64,000 bases of DNA, from positions 335,243,131 through 335,307,130 of the forward strand of contig NC_073692.1 of the NCBI RefSeq assembly GCF_029784155.1, given 5' to 3'. Each line of letters starts with the position of its first letter. The stretch's first letter is position 1. The notes below the pieces were generated by a model, which saw only the letters and a program-made list of their open reading frames with translations, was not told the origin of the DNA and did not search any database. A program made the position numbers and the translations under genes. Source of the stretch: Uranotaenia lowii. Taxonomy: Eukaryota > Arthropoda > Insecta > Diptera > Culicidae. Of the stretch, positions 9,886-21,229 are shown in pieces.

Positions 9886-10779
9886 AAGGGTAACATTCAT
9901 CACTGTTTTAATGAGGCGACTAAATGTCCGACCAGAACACTCAATGTGAAATACATGCCGTTTCGTCAAATAATGACCGATTTTAACCATTGATGATGCG
10001 CTCGATTGCAATTTTTGATGTTTTTCTAATATTTGAGTTTGGATGATATTCACTTGATAGTTCGAAAAGAAATAAGGGCGGAAAAATGCTTGGCGATTCA
10101 AAAGAAAAATTGCATAACCACAGGGGCTTAGGAACAAGACTAGACGTCTGTGGCTTTACTGTGGACTAGATTCACTTTACACTAATAAATGTGCATTAGC
10201 AACTGTAAACATGTTTGAAGCTTGTCACAGTTTTAACACAACAGGGGACGCTTCTGAGTCGACCGATCGTTTTCAAAATATGTAGCCAGAATAACAGCAT
10301 AGAAAATAAGTACAGACCCCTTTTATTCAAAAAAATTTTACATTCACAGAATTCAATTAAGAAGAAAACTATTTGTTAAATTGAGTGTGAGGTATGTCGA
10401 TTTTAAACCTTGCCAACAACTGAAACAGATTATTTTTGTGGTGGTTTCGCGAAAGAAATATTCGCTAATCTTTCATTTAATATTTTCACTGACCTATGTG
10501 GAGTGGAAAAAACCTAAACCCCTTTAACACTTTTCATTATCCGAACAACCGTTCTCAACAGATATTAGATGGAGACATTTACGAGCTGAGCTGATGCCAC
10601 CCGAGACACGCATTAATACTCGAACTCGAGCGAACCATAATCCTGACCACAAATAACAATTTTCCTGGGGGCTGTCAGGGCAGTGTAGTCGGGTTCAAAA
10701 ATTTCCCCAAAGGCTCAGCCAAAAAGCAAACAACTCATGATGTTCTCCTTTTTCTCTCTTTGCTTTTCCACTCATTCAG
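9886..10779. other. Noncoding sequence upstream of the first visible catulin exon
   Basis: No transposon borders found. The last 100 bases contain the pyrimidine-rich tract and CATTCAG acceptor of the exon at 10780. The exon begins in phase 2, so this must be intron, and at least one coding exon lies further upstream or outside the window. Confidence 0.55.
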
Positions 10780-10967
10780 GCTCATCGATAGAGCGTTTAT
10801 GTGATATTGCGGCAACGGATCCGGTCGGCTACTCACCCCGGCCAACGCCAATTGACGACAGAGGGCCCATGATTCGGGCGGCCAGGACCCTGCTAAGCTC
10901 GGTGACCCGGGTTCTGCTGCTGGCCGACATCGTGGTCGTAAAACAGTTATTATTAGCCAAAGACAGG
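10780..10967 (+). CDS. alpha-Cat-like (alpha-catulin): Alpha-catulin, visible exon 1
   Basis: This exon encodes SSIERLCDIAATDP, then PMIRAARTLLSSVTRVLLLA and DIVVVKQLLLAKDR. This is the N-terminal vinculin-type helical bundle of alpha-catulin (CTNNAL1 orthologue), distinct from alpha-catenin proper. Alpha-catulin is a cytoplasmic adaptor: it binds Lbc RhoGEF in mammals and helps place BK channels with the dystrophin complex in worms. The acceptor is CATTCAG and the donor is AGG/GTAAGT. The first two bases finish a split codon, and the length (188) leaves the exon ending on a codon boundary. An upstream ATG at 10737 lies before the acceptor and is intronic. The start codon of the gene is not in view. 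Confidence 0.93.
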
Positions 10968-11148
10968 GTAAGTTTGTAGGTTCTACCGATATGGCATTCA
11001 ATGAAGATGATGGTGTTGGTGGTGGGAGGAAGTCAATTAGGGTTGTTGGGATTATGGCAGCAAAATGGAAAAACCCCACCCCCTGTGTATCATTGATTAG
11101 TTTTATTTTCATCGCTAAATTTTCTTCAATTTTTTTTTCAATCAACAG

Positions 11149-11254
11149 GTAACTAGAACTTTAGATAGATTAGAATCAGTGGCCAACTTTACAGAATTTG
11201 TGAAAGCTTTCTCGGTATTCGGCGCTGAGATGGTGGAACTTGCACATGTGACAG
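11149..11254 (+). CDS. alpha-Cat-like (alpha-catulin): Alpha-catulin, visible exon 2
   Basis: Encodes VTRTLDRLESVANFTEFVKA then FSVFGAEMVELAHVTG, continuing the first vinculin-like bundle. The acceptor is AATCAACAG, after a T-rich tract. It joins exon 1 in phase 0 (AKDR-VTR) and leaves one base of the split Gly codon before GTAAAT. The preceding intron is only 181 bases and the following one is about 20.9 kb, so exons 1 and 2 form a pair in front of the large intron. Confidence 0.94.
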
Positions 11255-11417
11255 GTAAATTTAATAGCGGGCAAGATTTTTTTTTTTTCAGAAAAGAGTC
11301 ATCGTTGAAGTTGAAAGTGCAAAAGAGTAAAACTATCACATAAATACATAACAAAATCTTTGAAGGAACGGAAGGAAGTATCCAAGAATATAAAACAACA
11401 CAATCGAACATCTTACC

Positions 11418-11600
11418 GAATCAAAGCAATCCAAAGATTCTCTTTAATTCAACCACGGTGCCAGAAATGTTCAGATACCGGTATTTCAAAAATCGAAGAC
11501 GCTCACTAAAGAAGACAGTAAGTTACTATCGAATTACCGGTATCTGAACTTTTCTTATACCATGGTTGAATTAAAGGGAATCTTTCGATTCCTTTGATTC
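11418..11600. mobile_element. Small palindromic MITE in intron 2
   Basis: The left half (GAATCAAAG..., TTTAATTCAACCA, GTTCAGATACCGGTA) is repeated inverted in the right half (TACCGGTATCTGAAC, TGGTTGAATTAAA, CTTTGATTC). Total length is about 183 bases with about 65-base arms. No target duplication assigned. Noncoding. Confidence 0.7.
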
Positions 11601-11900
11601 AGTAGAATTATTCAACCAAGAAGGCTCAAAACACATAATAGAATATTTCAAAATTTTCCTGTTTCATGTTTTAATTTTATAAAATTCGTTTGTGTAGATT
11701 TTAAAAGGATTTGTAACTTGGCGTATGGTCCGCGGCTCGATGATATAACATATATTTTCAATAAAGTTTAACTCAGATGCCTTGCTGAAGAAACATACAC
11801 ACATTTTTCATAAATTTTGAAATATTGAGTGGAAAAACATCCATTGAGGATGACAAATTAATTACATATGCTATACAAGTAACATATGAGGCCCTTAGAG

Positions 11901-12260
11901 TAAGGTTGCTGGAATTTTTTCAGCACGTATCCGAGCCGGACAAATTTAAGCAATTTTTATATAATTACCTGGCAAAATCCGCGCCAATTTCGGGCAAATT
12001 TTGTCAAAGCCCAAAAATTACTCAACAAAAATATAAAAAAAAAAAAATTGAAAAAATCTTTCATGATAATTTTAATAAAATTTTCCAAAAAACTTTTGAT
12101 TAGGAGGCATCAATAAAAACATTTTATTTCACAATTTGTTTTTTTATCGTTTAATTAGCAAAAACAGTGAATAAATCCGGGCAAAATCCGGGAATTTTTC
12201 AATGAAAATTTTGTTTAAAGTATCCCGGGAAACACGGTTAAACCGGGCAATCTAACCTTA
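11901..12260. mobile_element. hAT-like MITE of the TAAGGTTGCC family, copy 1
   Basis: Starts TAAGGTTGCTGGAATTTTTT and ends AACCGGGCAATCTAACCTTA. CCTTAGAG precedes and CCTTAGAT follows, a 7-of-8 match that looks like an aged 8-bp target duplication. The interior repeats CCGGGCAAA-type motifs seen again at 36063-36562 and, in part, at 29295-29600. Confidence 0.7.
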
Positions 12261-12268
12261 CCTTAGAT

Positions 12269-13797
12269 CTGAAGCTATACATGCATAGAAGCTGTTTTTG
12301 AGAAAACGCGTTTTTAAGTTTTCATTTTTCTCAATTTTTATACACTTTTTAAAAAGTTGTAGCTTTCGATCGATCGGAAAGTTTGAAGGAAAAAAAATAT
12401 AAATTTCACCAAATATAGTTTGAAACATGAAAAATCGTCATGCATTATAATCTCTTAATTGACCAATTTTGCACTTTTATCCCTCTGAAAGCATAACGGC
12501 AAACGTAAAAATAGTAAAGTAATGGTTCATACCTCCAAAATTTCGACAAAGCAAAAAAAAAATTACAAATCATAATTTTTATGATGCTTTTATCAAAAAT
12601 CTATTGATTTTGAAAAGAATATATTTTTCTATTATTGTGAGATAATTTTCTTATTTCACAGATTTGAAACTAAAATTTATAAATTATCCATATTCTTTAT
12701 TTTTTTTTTAAATTCAAGTACAGAGCTTGATCCAAGGAGATTTTTAAATCTACCAACATTCTGCTTGTTTTATCTCAATGAAAATATTTCAATGCTTATT
12801 TTTCCTAAAGTTTGAGCCGTTTATTATAAAGAAATGACAAAAAATGCTCTTTATTCAAATTATCCAAGCATTTTCTAAATTGAGTTTTGATTTAAGCTTT
12901 TGAAATAACAGACTTTTTTTTATTCTTATCTGGATAGGGATGACTGAACCACGCTCTGGCATTGGTTTTTATTTAAATCTGATAATTGTTGAATTCTGTT
13001 TTATTTTTATTTCTTGATTATTTTTAAGCCGAATTTAATTTAAATTCTAATTATGATGTTAATGTTAATTATGTGGAATTATGATCTATATTATAATGAT
13101 AATTTTGTGGGATAAAAATCTTCATTGATGTTTTGGCTTCGTCGACTATTCAAATTCTACAGTATAAAATTGTAATTTGAATCATTCCTTCGAATCTATG
13201 TGAGATTCTGCTCTTCAATATTGAATTTTGTTTCAGAAAATTTAAATCAATTTATGGTATTATTTTAGATTTTGAATCTTTATCAGAACAAATTTTCAAT
13301 TCATTTTTAGAATTTAAATGAGATGATGAGAATGAGATTTTCCAATTCAAGTTTTGAATTTTAAATGCCGAAGCTTCTTGCATTTAAATGTTTTTTTTTG
13401 TACAATTATTTGAGACTTGAACTCTGAATTGTATTGTTGTGGTTCACAAGTATACTTTAAAAGGCGCTTTTTGATTCCAATTTTGATTTCGACTTTTTCA
13501 ACAAAAGCTTTATTGTGAAGATGAATATTTAATCAGGGTTAATCTTTTGAGTTTAAATAAACGGTCTGCAGTTTTGTTTTACATTTCGTTAAACTGTTTC
13601 AGATCTATTTTTAAATAAAAGGAACAAAATTAGTGCCCCCCCCCCCCCCCTTGAAAAATTGCCCCGGGCTCTCCGACAGTTTAATCTGGCCCTGTGTCTG
13701 TCAAAAGTTGCTTTTCATTTCTTCTTTAGTAATAAGCAGCATTTTTGTAGGAGAAGCTACGAGAAAATACCGCACCAAACCTATGTATTGTACAGAT
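12269..13797. other. AT-rich intronic sequence with a C-homopolymer
   Basis: No gene or element borders supported. Long stretches rich in GAATTT/AAATTC words suggest old decayed repeats, similar in texture to 27700-29300 and 47270-47930. A run of about 15 C lies near 13636, next to a CCCCGGGCTC segment. Confidence 0.4.
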
Positions 13798-14695
13798 CCC
13801 AAGCAACCAAAAGTCCCATAAAACAGGTACAAAAACGCTTACTCAGCCCCATCATTGATATGAAGTACGTTCTATGCAGCTCAAAATTTAAGTTCTTATT
13901 GATACTTTCAAGTTGCAAAACAGGTCTTAATGATCTTCTATCCGGCTTTCAGCGGCTTATTAATTCAGCTTCCAACAAATCGCAAAATGAGCAAAAAAAT
14001 CTCTCTCTATCTCAACTGAACCGTTGGCTTCGGTTCATTTAACCTTCTTCTCTTGATTATTTACTGTGTTCTGTATCGGTACCGCCATGATGCCACGTGC
14101 TGGATTCCAAACTCGACAAATTGCTCAATTGCTTCTTCCCTACATTTCCTACATACATCGCATCAGAATGGCCACTCAATTACTAAATTACTTATTGAAA
14201 AAAAACTTGCCCGGCTTGGGGATTGAACCCCGACCTACGTGGTGAGAATCGAACACGCTACCACAAGACAACGCTTAGATGTTGTTCGGATTAAAACTTA
14301 AACTCGAAGTGGTGATTTGATTTTGAAAGCACATCAATGCACTTTTTGTGACTTATCAAATCCCGTATTGAGCACTTTTGTGCCCTTTATGTGACTTACT
14401 TAATCCCGTATTGAGCACTTTTGTGCCCTTTATGTGACTTTAGTCCCGTATAACGTACGTATAGATCACTTTTGCAACTTTCAAGTCGTTAATTGGTACA
14501 TATAGTTCACTAATGGGAATTGGGCAAAACAAGTCACATATAACGTACATATTAATCACTTTTGCAACTTTCAAGTTCATTAATGAGTACATAAAGTTCA
14601 CTAAAGATAATTGGGCAGTTGATTCTCTTTTGTCAGCCAATATGTTACTTTCAATGCCTTCATTCAAGTAAATATGTGACTTTCGGTTGCTTGGG
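13798..14695. mobile_element. 0.9-kb MITE with CCCAAGCAACC ends
   Basis: Left end CCCAAGCAACCAAAAGTC and right end GACTTTCGGTTGCTTGGG are inverted copies, with AT on both outer flanks. Near 14340-14650 it contains local tandem structure: GTATTGAGCACTTTTGTGCC twice, and a ~90-base unit with CACTTTTGCAACTTTCAAGT twice. A tRNA-like segment sits at 14210-14285. Short open frames inside show no transposase motif. Confidence 0.7.
14210..14285 (-). repeat. tRNA-like (SINE-type) segment
   Basis: On the minus strand the sequence reads GTCTTGTGGTAGCGTGTTCG (A-box-like) and about 30 bases on GGGGTTCAATCCCC (B-box-like). Spacing and motifs suit an RNA polymerase III promoter of a tRNA-derived SINE. It does not close into a full tRNA cloverleaf and lies inside a MITE, so it is not called as a tRNA gene. 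Confidence 0.5.
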
Positions 14696-14969
14696 ATGAA
14701 AGCTGCGAAACTTTTTAAAAAAAGTTAAAGAAACTCTTGTAAAAACGGTTGGGAATCAGCTCAGTTTTGAGATGAATGTATGTATTGGGATATTGTTTAT
14801 CGCCGTACTCTAATGTAATTTTATTTCATTGATGTTTTTTGGCAAATTTTAGTATCACAAACTTCATTGACCAATCATTTGAAACACTTGTGATTCTGAA
14901 ATCCGCAAAAATATCTCATTTATATAAAGTTGCATTAAAGCGTGGCGATAAAAAAAATTCCAATCCATA

Positions 14970-15225
14970 CACTGGCGGTCAAAAGTTTGGGATCACCTCC
15001 TTAAAATATGAAAATATGGTCGGCCATATCTCAGCCATCTTATGACATATTACAATTCTTTAGATGGTTATAAAGATCGTGAACAAATACTTCTGTGTTT
15101 ATTTTGACATAAAGTATAAGTTCAGTTTTATTTACCCAAATTTTGATTGAAGCTCGGACAATTTTCAAAAACTGTACATAAAATTCAAACCTGATCATCT
15201 TAGGGTGGGGTTGAGCAAATTTCAT
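14970..15225. mobile_element. Tc1-like element end, truncated
   Basis: After TA at 14968-14969 comes CACTGGCGGTCAAAAGTTTG followed by GGATCACC, a classic Tc1-type terminal sequence. No inverted partner was found downstream within intron 2, so only one end remains. No DDE transposase frame. Confidence 0.6.
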
Positions 15226-15717
15226 AACTCGAGTTGCATTTGAATCCTTTTTCTATACTTATCAAAACACATTTGAATAATTAAGTGCAATAAAAAATCG
15301 CATAATAGTCCGACCGTTGAAAAACGTGCAAATTTGTTTTGACTATAATATAGTAGTCTTACTAGTTATTGCAAATCGGTTGGGCTTCTAAATTGCACTT
15401 TGTTTGGAAAGCTTAGCTAAATTTTTTTATCATAGATGAATATCACCAGATATACAAATATACCAGATAACAAAAATTAGAGATAAAAAATAAAATATAA
15501 AACTCATGCTCTCGTTTTTTCAAATGATTAATAAAGTCGCAGGCCACGTCCTAGTAGGTATTCAATGAGGATAAAGGAAGGAATATAAATGTGATACTCT
15601 TTAGGTTAAACTAGCTATCTCTAGGTCTTGCCTACACCAATAATAATCTCGAAATTGTCAAAATTAGAGATATGTAAGTATTACCAGCTATGGAAACCAT
15701 CTGTATGCCTGCGAATC
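15226..15717. other. Intronic AT-rich sequence
   Basis: Nothing recognisable apart from short A/T runs. No ORF or inverted repeat supported. Confidence 0.4.
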
Positions 15718-15719
15718 TA

Positions 15720-16657
15720 CAGTACCGTTCATAATTGTATAGAAATTGGAAGCAAGCACACTGTAACTTCGACTTTGAACTTCCATAACTTTTTACTCTG
15801 ATGATATTTTTTGATCAAATTTTTGCCGTTAGATAGATTAACTATCACACTATTATATAACCAAATTTGAGCTTCCTGGAGTTTGTGTGGCCTGAGAAAC
15901 TGTAATTCTATGAAAATCGGACTTTTTGGACTTTTCTCATTCAAACTGCAATATCTCTCAAACTAAGCTACATTTTTAACTAAAATTTTGCACAGTGACT
16001 GTTGAAACATAAAACAAGCATGTCTGAAGTTTTCGAAAAGTTCTATCAATGAGATCAAAAGTTACATGAGGTGCAATATTTCAGGCATGGATCTAGAAAT
16101 GCGATTTCTATAGAATTTTGGACGAATGTTTCCATAGGAAAAATCATATTCCTTTTTTAACAACGAGTAAATCTATTTTAACCGAAAAATCACAACAATA
16201 TCGCGAGATTCTGAATTCAAAACATTCAAATGGATCATTTATTCCATTTTTTCTTTTCTGCATTGCTTTTGCCAGACATTTTTTGTCTGATTGGTGGAGG
16301 AAACGATATTGTTCTCATGAATCGTCCAAAATTCTATAGAAATCGCATTTCAAGGTTCATGCCTGAAATATTGCACCTCGCGTAACTTTTGATCTCATCG
16401 ATAGAACTTTTCGAAAACTTCAGACATGCTAGCTTGAAAAAAAAAATTCGAAAAAGTCCAATTTTCGTAGAATTACCATTTCTCAGGCCACACAAACTCC
16501 AGAAAGCTCAAATTTTGTGAGATAATAGTGTGATAGTTGATCTATCTAACGGCAAAAATTAATCAAAAAATATCATCCGAATAAAAAGTTATGGAAGTTC
16601 AAAGTCAAAGTGACAGTGCGCGTGCTTCCAATTTCTATACAATTATGAACGGTACTG
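15720..16657. mobile_element. 0.94-kb TA-flanked element with ~340-410-bp inverted arms
   Basis: Ends CAGTACCGTTCATAATTGTA and TACAATTATGAACGGTACTG are exact inverted copies, flanked by TA (15718-15719, 16658-16659). The inversion continues inward to about 16130 on the left and 16318 on the right, where CTATAGAATTTTGGACGA pairs with TCGTCCAAAATTCTATAG. The right arm lacks about 70 bases present on the left. The tip resembles Tc1-family ends. The unpaired centre is under 200 bases and carries no transposase. Confidence 0.85.
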
Positions 16658-16891
16658 TATATTCAAGTATCAAAAGTAGAGGTTATGTTAGTTAAAAAAA
16701 GATAGAGATCCATTTTGATGTTTTTCGATCATGTTTTTCAAACACCTCATATGCTCCCAGATATTTCCTATGGAAACTCCTATTTCTATGAGGCATTAAA
16801 AACCGTTTAAATATTGAGTAACGATTTGGGGAGAAATTATTACCAATTTTAATTGCATATTATATAAGCACATAAGGTTTGATCATCACTG

Positions 16892-19800
16892 CACAGTGGC
16901 GCAGAACATCAATCTAGCTGTACGAAATTAATAGCGCCCAGGGATGAAGAGATAGACATTTGATGTCTTCAGCAACATTGTTCAGTTTTACAAGGAGCAT
17001 ATTCTAGCATCAAAATTTTTGCCGAGGAGTCCACCGATAGCGAGATAAAAATGCTTACTTTTTTTGTTCTTCAATCTAGAGCTTTGATGTCTTCGACAAA
17101 GTTGTTTATCTAATCAAAATACATAATTTTGTTCAATATGTCAAAGTCCTATCACATCACCCTCAGGAGTTACAGTCAAAGTAAAAAAAATCTCTGAAAA
17201 AACAGTTTTTTGAACCTGACACGTTGTAGATTGGATAAAATGGTTCGCTGTCTTTGAAACAAAGGTGTAACAAGTCACGATCTACATTTATCTCATACAT
17301 AATGATGGGTTTAGAAGTTTCTGAAACTCTATAGAAAGCATTTAGTGTATTTTATTGGAAATTTTCGAAGGTTCGTCCATCGAAAAGTGCACATTTTCGC
17401 AACACCCCCATTTTTGTGATTATTTTTTATGATAAGCGGAACCATTTCCATCTGAAATTAGCGCGGAAATCGGTGGAACTAGTAGAAATTTGAATGATTG
17501 TAAATACACATTTCACTAATCACTAATCACTAATCGTACTGCCACAGCCAGAACTTATGTCTGAGTCCCGAAGAATAAAACAAATTTGTTATTATTCTTT
17601 TTGTCTTTCATCATGCTTTTAATTATGTTAACATGAAAACATTAAAATAATTAAAAACATGAAATGGTCGGGCCTACTGTGGAGCAGAGAACGCAGAGAC
17701 ATCAGGAACAAGGAGAAAGAAGAAGCGTGGACCACCAGTACCATACGCTCCGAGGGGCATTACGTTGGAAGCAAATAAGCTAAAAAAGTGCTCCTTATTG
17801 ATAATGGAACCTATGGAATATGACCCATCCTTCAGCGGTTGCAAATGAGCTATTTTGAACACAGAAATCATAAAACATTACAAATAATCAGTGAGTATTG
17901 GAAATTAGTAATTTTATTCATTTTTATTCAACTCATCTGTATTAAATAGATTTCTGTGTTCCCTCATTTCTGGTCGTTGACCAAGGATAAAGCGCCTTTA
18001 CTCGCTCTTGAAAATAAAGAAGAACAAAATAAAACATTAGTAGACACAGGACCTTTCGAGCCCTTTAAGAGCTCAAAAGGTTTATTTCAAAAATTCTGTC
18101 AGATAAAAAAGTATTTGACTAATTGAATTTTCTATAAATTGAACAAGTAAACAGACCTTTCAGAAATAAATTATTGCAGTAATTCAAATTATAATATGTG
18201 ATGTGGTTATGTTATTAAATTGTGAATTTTCAAAATAAATGAGTAGCTGCTAGGATCGTTTATTGATAATGCGCTTTATCAAATATAATAACACAATGTA
18301 AATTCAAACAATTATGAACTTAAATGAAACAGTTGGCATGTTTACCCATAATGATGAAAATAATAGTTAAAGCTGAATAATGATAAATTCAGATTATGTG
18401 AAATGAATTTTGTATTATGATTATAATGCGTTGAATCTTCATATCATCGTATGAAATTATAAAAGATTAATAATTCTAATTTTTTTCCTGAATTTTTACC
18501 GTTGAACTGTGTCGTGTAAAGGAAGCATAACACCACGTTGAAATTGAAATAAAACCAGTCAAGAGCGAATATGGAAAAGTTAAATTGGAAGTTCCTCACC
18601 AAATGCTCCAAGGCAAAGCTTGCTGTGATGATGTTCGCATCCTTCCAGTAGTTCTGCATCGGGGCTTCCCGGTTCGCGAACATGTTTGGATTCAGTGCTG
18701 CAGACCAATGTCATTGTATCATTAAAAAAGAAGCATTGATACTGTCCCACCAAAAATATCATTAAATGGATGTGTCTCAAACATTTGCACGTGTGTAAGC
18801 CACTTTATTTTTCCCAAGATACAACACTTAACGCAATCTATGCCACTCAATCATTTTCCGAATAACACACAAGCCGGGGGAGCGGGGGAGCAATAATTTA
18901 GACACTCAGGCTTTGCTCTTTTTTTTAAGAATTCTACCAAGCTGTATTTTAATTTTTCACTCCACAATTAACTTATCAAAAACCTCCCTTCACTTCATCC
19001 AACAACCGCATCGTCAGCCAATGGTAAGGCCGCCGTGCTTAATTTTTCTCCACATAAATTTCAAATCAATAACCGTTGTGCAAAAATAGCTCCAGCTTGA
19101 TTCTTCAAATATCACTCCACATATCAATTTTGAGATTTGCTTCCCATAGTACTTTTTTCTCGGGGCGCTAACTTAAATCGAACTGAATCTTATGGCATTC
19201 GAACCGCTATTTCACGCTCCCCAAAGAGGCTTGAATAAATTAATCAAAAAACACGTAGGAAACTTCTGCCGAGCATTTAAACAAAGATTTTCACTATTTC
19301 ACTTCAAGTTTCCTATTTAAACGATAAATGAATAAAATTTTTTGATGGAGGATAAGAAAAACGCGTCCGTCGCCAAAAAGTCATGGCTTACTCCCCCGAA
19401 TGATTGAAAATACACATTTTATGTAAAAATTACCTATTTTACTAATAGAAAAAACGTTAAAAAATTTAATTGATTAATAAAATGTTGCAGTTTTCTTTTA
19501 TATATTTTGGTTTATTAAAAGGCATTGAAATTCGATTAAAACTTTTGACTGAACGAAAAGACAAAAGCGAATTGCTTATAAGATTGGTTACTTGGATACA
19601 GTTACTTGGAACCAGTTATAGCAGTTATATTGTAATGGCAAAATTCTATTATTCAAATACTAATTTAGTGCTCTACCAATTTTAACAGATAAGTTCCATT
19701 CATTTTTTTTGTGGTTTAAACGATTTTAAGTGGATAATTTCATATGGAAATGGTTACGCTTATCATCAAAAATAATCACAAAAAAGGGGATGTTGCGAAA

Positions 19801-20302
19801 ATGTGCACTTTTCGATGGATGAGCCTTCCAAAATTTCCAATAAAATACACTAAATGCTTTCTATAGAGCTTCAGCAACTTCTAAACCCATCATAATATAT
19901 GAGATAAATGTAGATCGTGGCTTGTTACACCTTTGTTTCAAAGACAGCGAACCATTTTATCCAATCTACAACGTGTCAGGTTCAAAAAACTGTTTTTTAA
20001 GAGATTTTTTTTACTTTGACTGTAACTCCTGAGGGTGATGTGACAGGACTTTGACATATTCAACAAACTCAAGTATTTTGATCAGATAAACTACTTTGTC
20101 GAAGACATCAAAGCCCTAATTTGAAAAACAAAAAAGTAAGCATTTTTATCTCGCTATCGGTGGACCCCTCTGCAAAAATTTTGATACAAGAATATGCTCC
20201 TTGTAAAACTGAACAATGTTGCTGAAGACATCAAATGTCTATCTCTTCATCCCTGGGCGCTTTTAATTTCGTACAGCTAGATTGATGTTCTGCACCACTG
20301 TG
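16892..20302. mobile_element. 3.4-kb element with ~570-bp inverted ends, Transib-like tips
   Basis: The left tip CACAGTGGCGCAGAACATCA is repeated inverted at the right tip (TGATGTTCTGCACCACTGTG). Homology runs inward to about 17466 and back from about 19730. CACTG flanks both sides (16887-16891, 20303-20307), a possible 5-bp duplication. A CAC-first tip with a 5-bp duplication is typical of Transib elements. The tip CACAGTG is also the heptamer of V(D)J recombination signals, which derive from Transib/ProtoRAG ends. No RAG1-like core frame is visible in the 2.3-kb interior, so the copy is non-autonomous. Because CACTG is near-palindromic with the tip, the duplication could be fortuitous. Confidence 0.65.
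17467..19729. other. Interior of the Transib-like element
   Basis: Noncoding as far as can be read. It includes a short CACTAATCACTAATCACTAATC repeat near 17515 and a slightly GC-richer patch at 17660-17830. Minus-strand frames of 65-79 codons around 17700 and 18500-18780 carry no motif I recognise. A GGGGGAGCGGGGGAG patch lies near 18880. Confidence 0.4.
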
Positions 20303-21229
20303 CACTGGAAAAAACTAACTTTAGCCAATCTAGCTTGTTGTGTGGCGGTTTCCGGAAATTTAAGTCAGGTTCAGTAAACAAATCCTCAAAATTGATTGTT
20401 GAGACAATTTAAAGCTACCATTTATTTTGGTAGGGGAAAGTGGGATATCGTGGGCCTTGGGGAAACGTGGGCCTCTTTTAATATCTCAGATGTGTGTTAA
20501 GACAAAAATCTCAAACCAACTGTCATCGTCGTCGCTTTGCGTGAGCATATTTTTCCATATGTTGTTGACTTTAATACGCATCATAAGCTTGTTTTATTTA
20601 TTAAGCTAAAAAAAGTTAGAAAAATTTACTTGCAAAATTAAAAAAACACCCGCTATTTGCATATATGGAGAACCTAAAGTTCATAACAAAAATATGCTCA
20701 TACGCTTATGATCTCAGTTTTGTCATGATCTCTCACGTGGAAAAGAAATTTTTGATGAAACATCAATAAGTCACACAAACGCAACCATTTTGCAAATCAT
20801 AGCTTGTGGGGAAACGTGGGCACATCTGGAACCATCTATATTTTTATATTTTTATACACATTCACAACTTAAAATACGTTTTTCCTATCTGTAAAGTTTT
20901 CTTATGCCAAATGAAGAGTTATGAAAAATATTTTGTCCATCCTATATGAGAAATTTTGCCAAAACGTTCGCGAGCCAGGTTTTGGAATCAATTCGAACAT
21001 ACACAGCTCTATTTTTTATTTTATCATCTAAAATTGCTTTAAAATAACAAAATGAATTATGAAATCACAGTTTCACATCATCATCATCACATTACCATTT
21101 TTTCAAAATTCAAAAATATTGCTTTTTTTAAAACAGTCAGAATTTGGGGAAAATAACTTATAAAAATTTAAAAAAAATAACTTATGATACCTTGAAAATG
21201 TGCCATTGCCATTTTTTATTTTCATTTTA

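Noticed and set aside
10735..11145. 136-codon minus-strand frame
   Set aside because: Antisense to catulin exon 1 and the short intron; ends in intron sequence.
11825..12103. 92-codon plus-strand frame after exon 2 as an extra catulin exon
   Set aside because: It lies mostly within a MITE with an aged 8-bp duplication and has no vinculin-like helix pattern; exon 2 joins exon 3 in phase without it.
17674..17871. 65-codon minus-strand frame in the Transib-like element as a transposase piece
   Set aside because: No RAG1/Transib core motif or zinc finger could be seen, and the frame is short.
18580..18780. 66-codon minus-strand frame with a Cys/His-containing stretch
   Set aside because: Spacing does not fit a zinc finger or a known transposase block; left unassigned.
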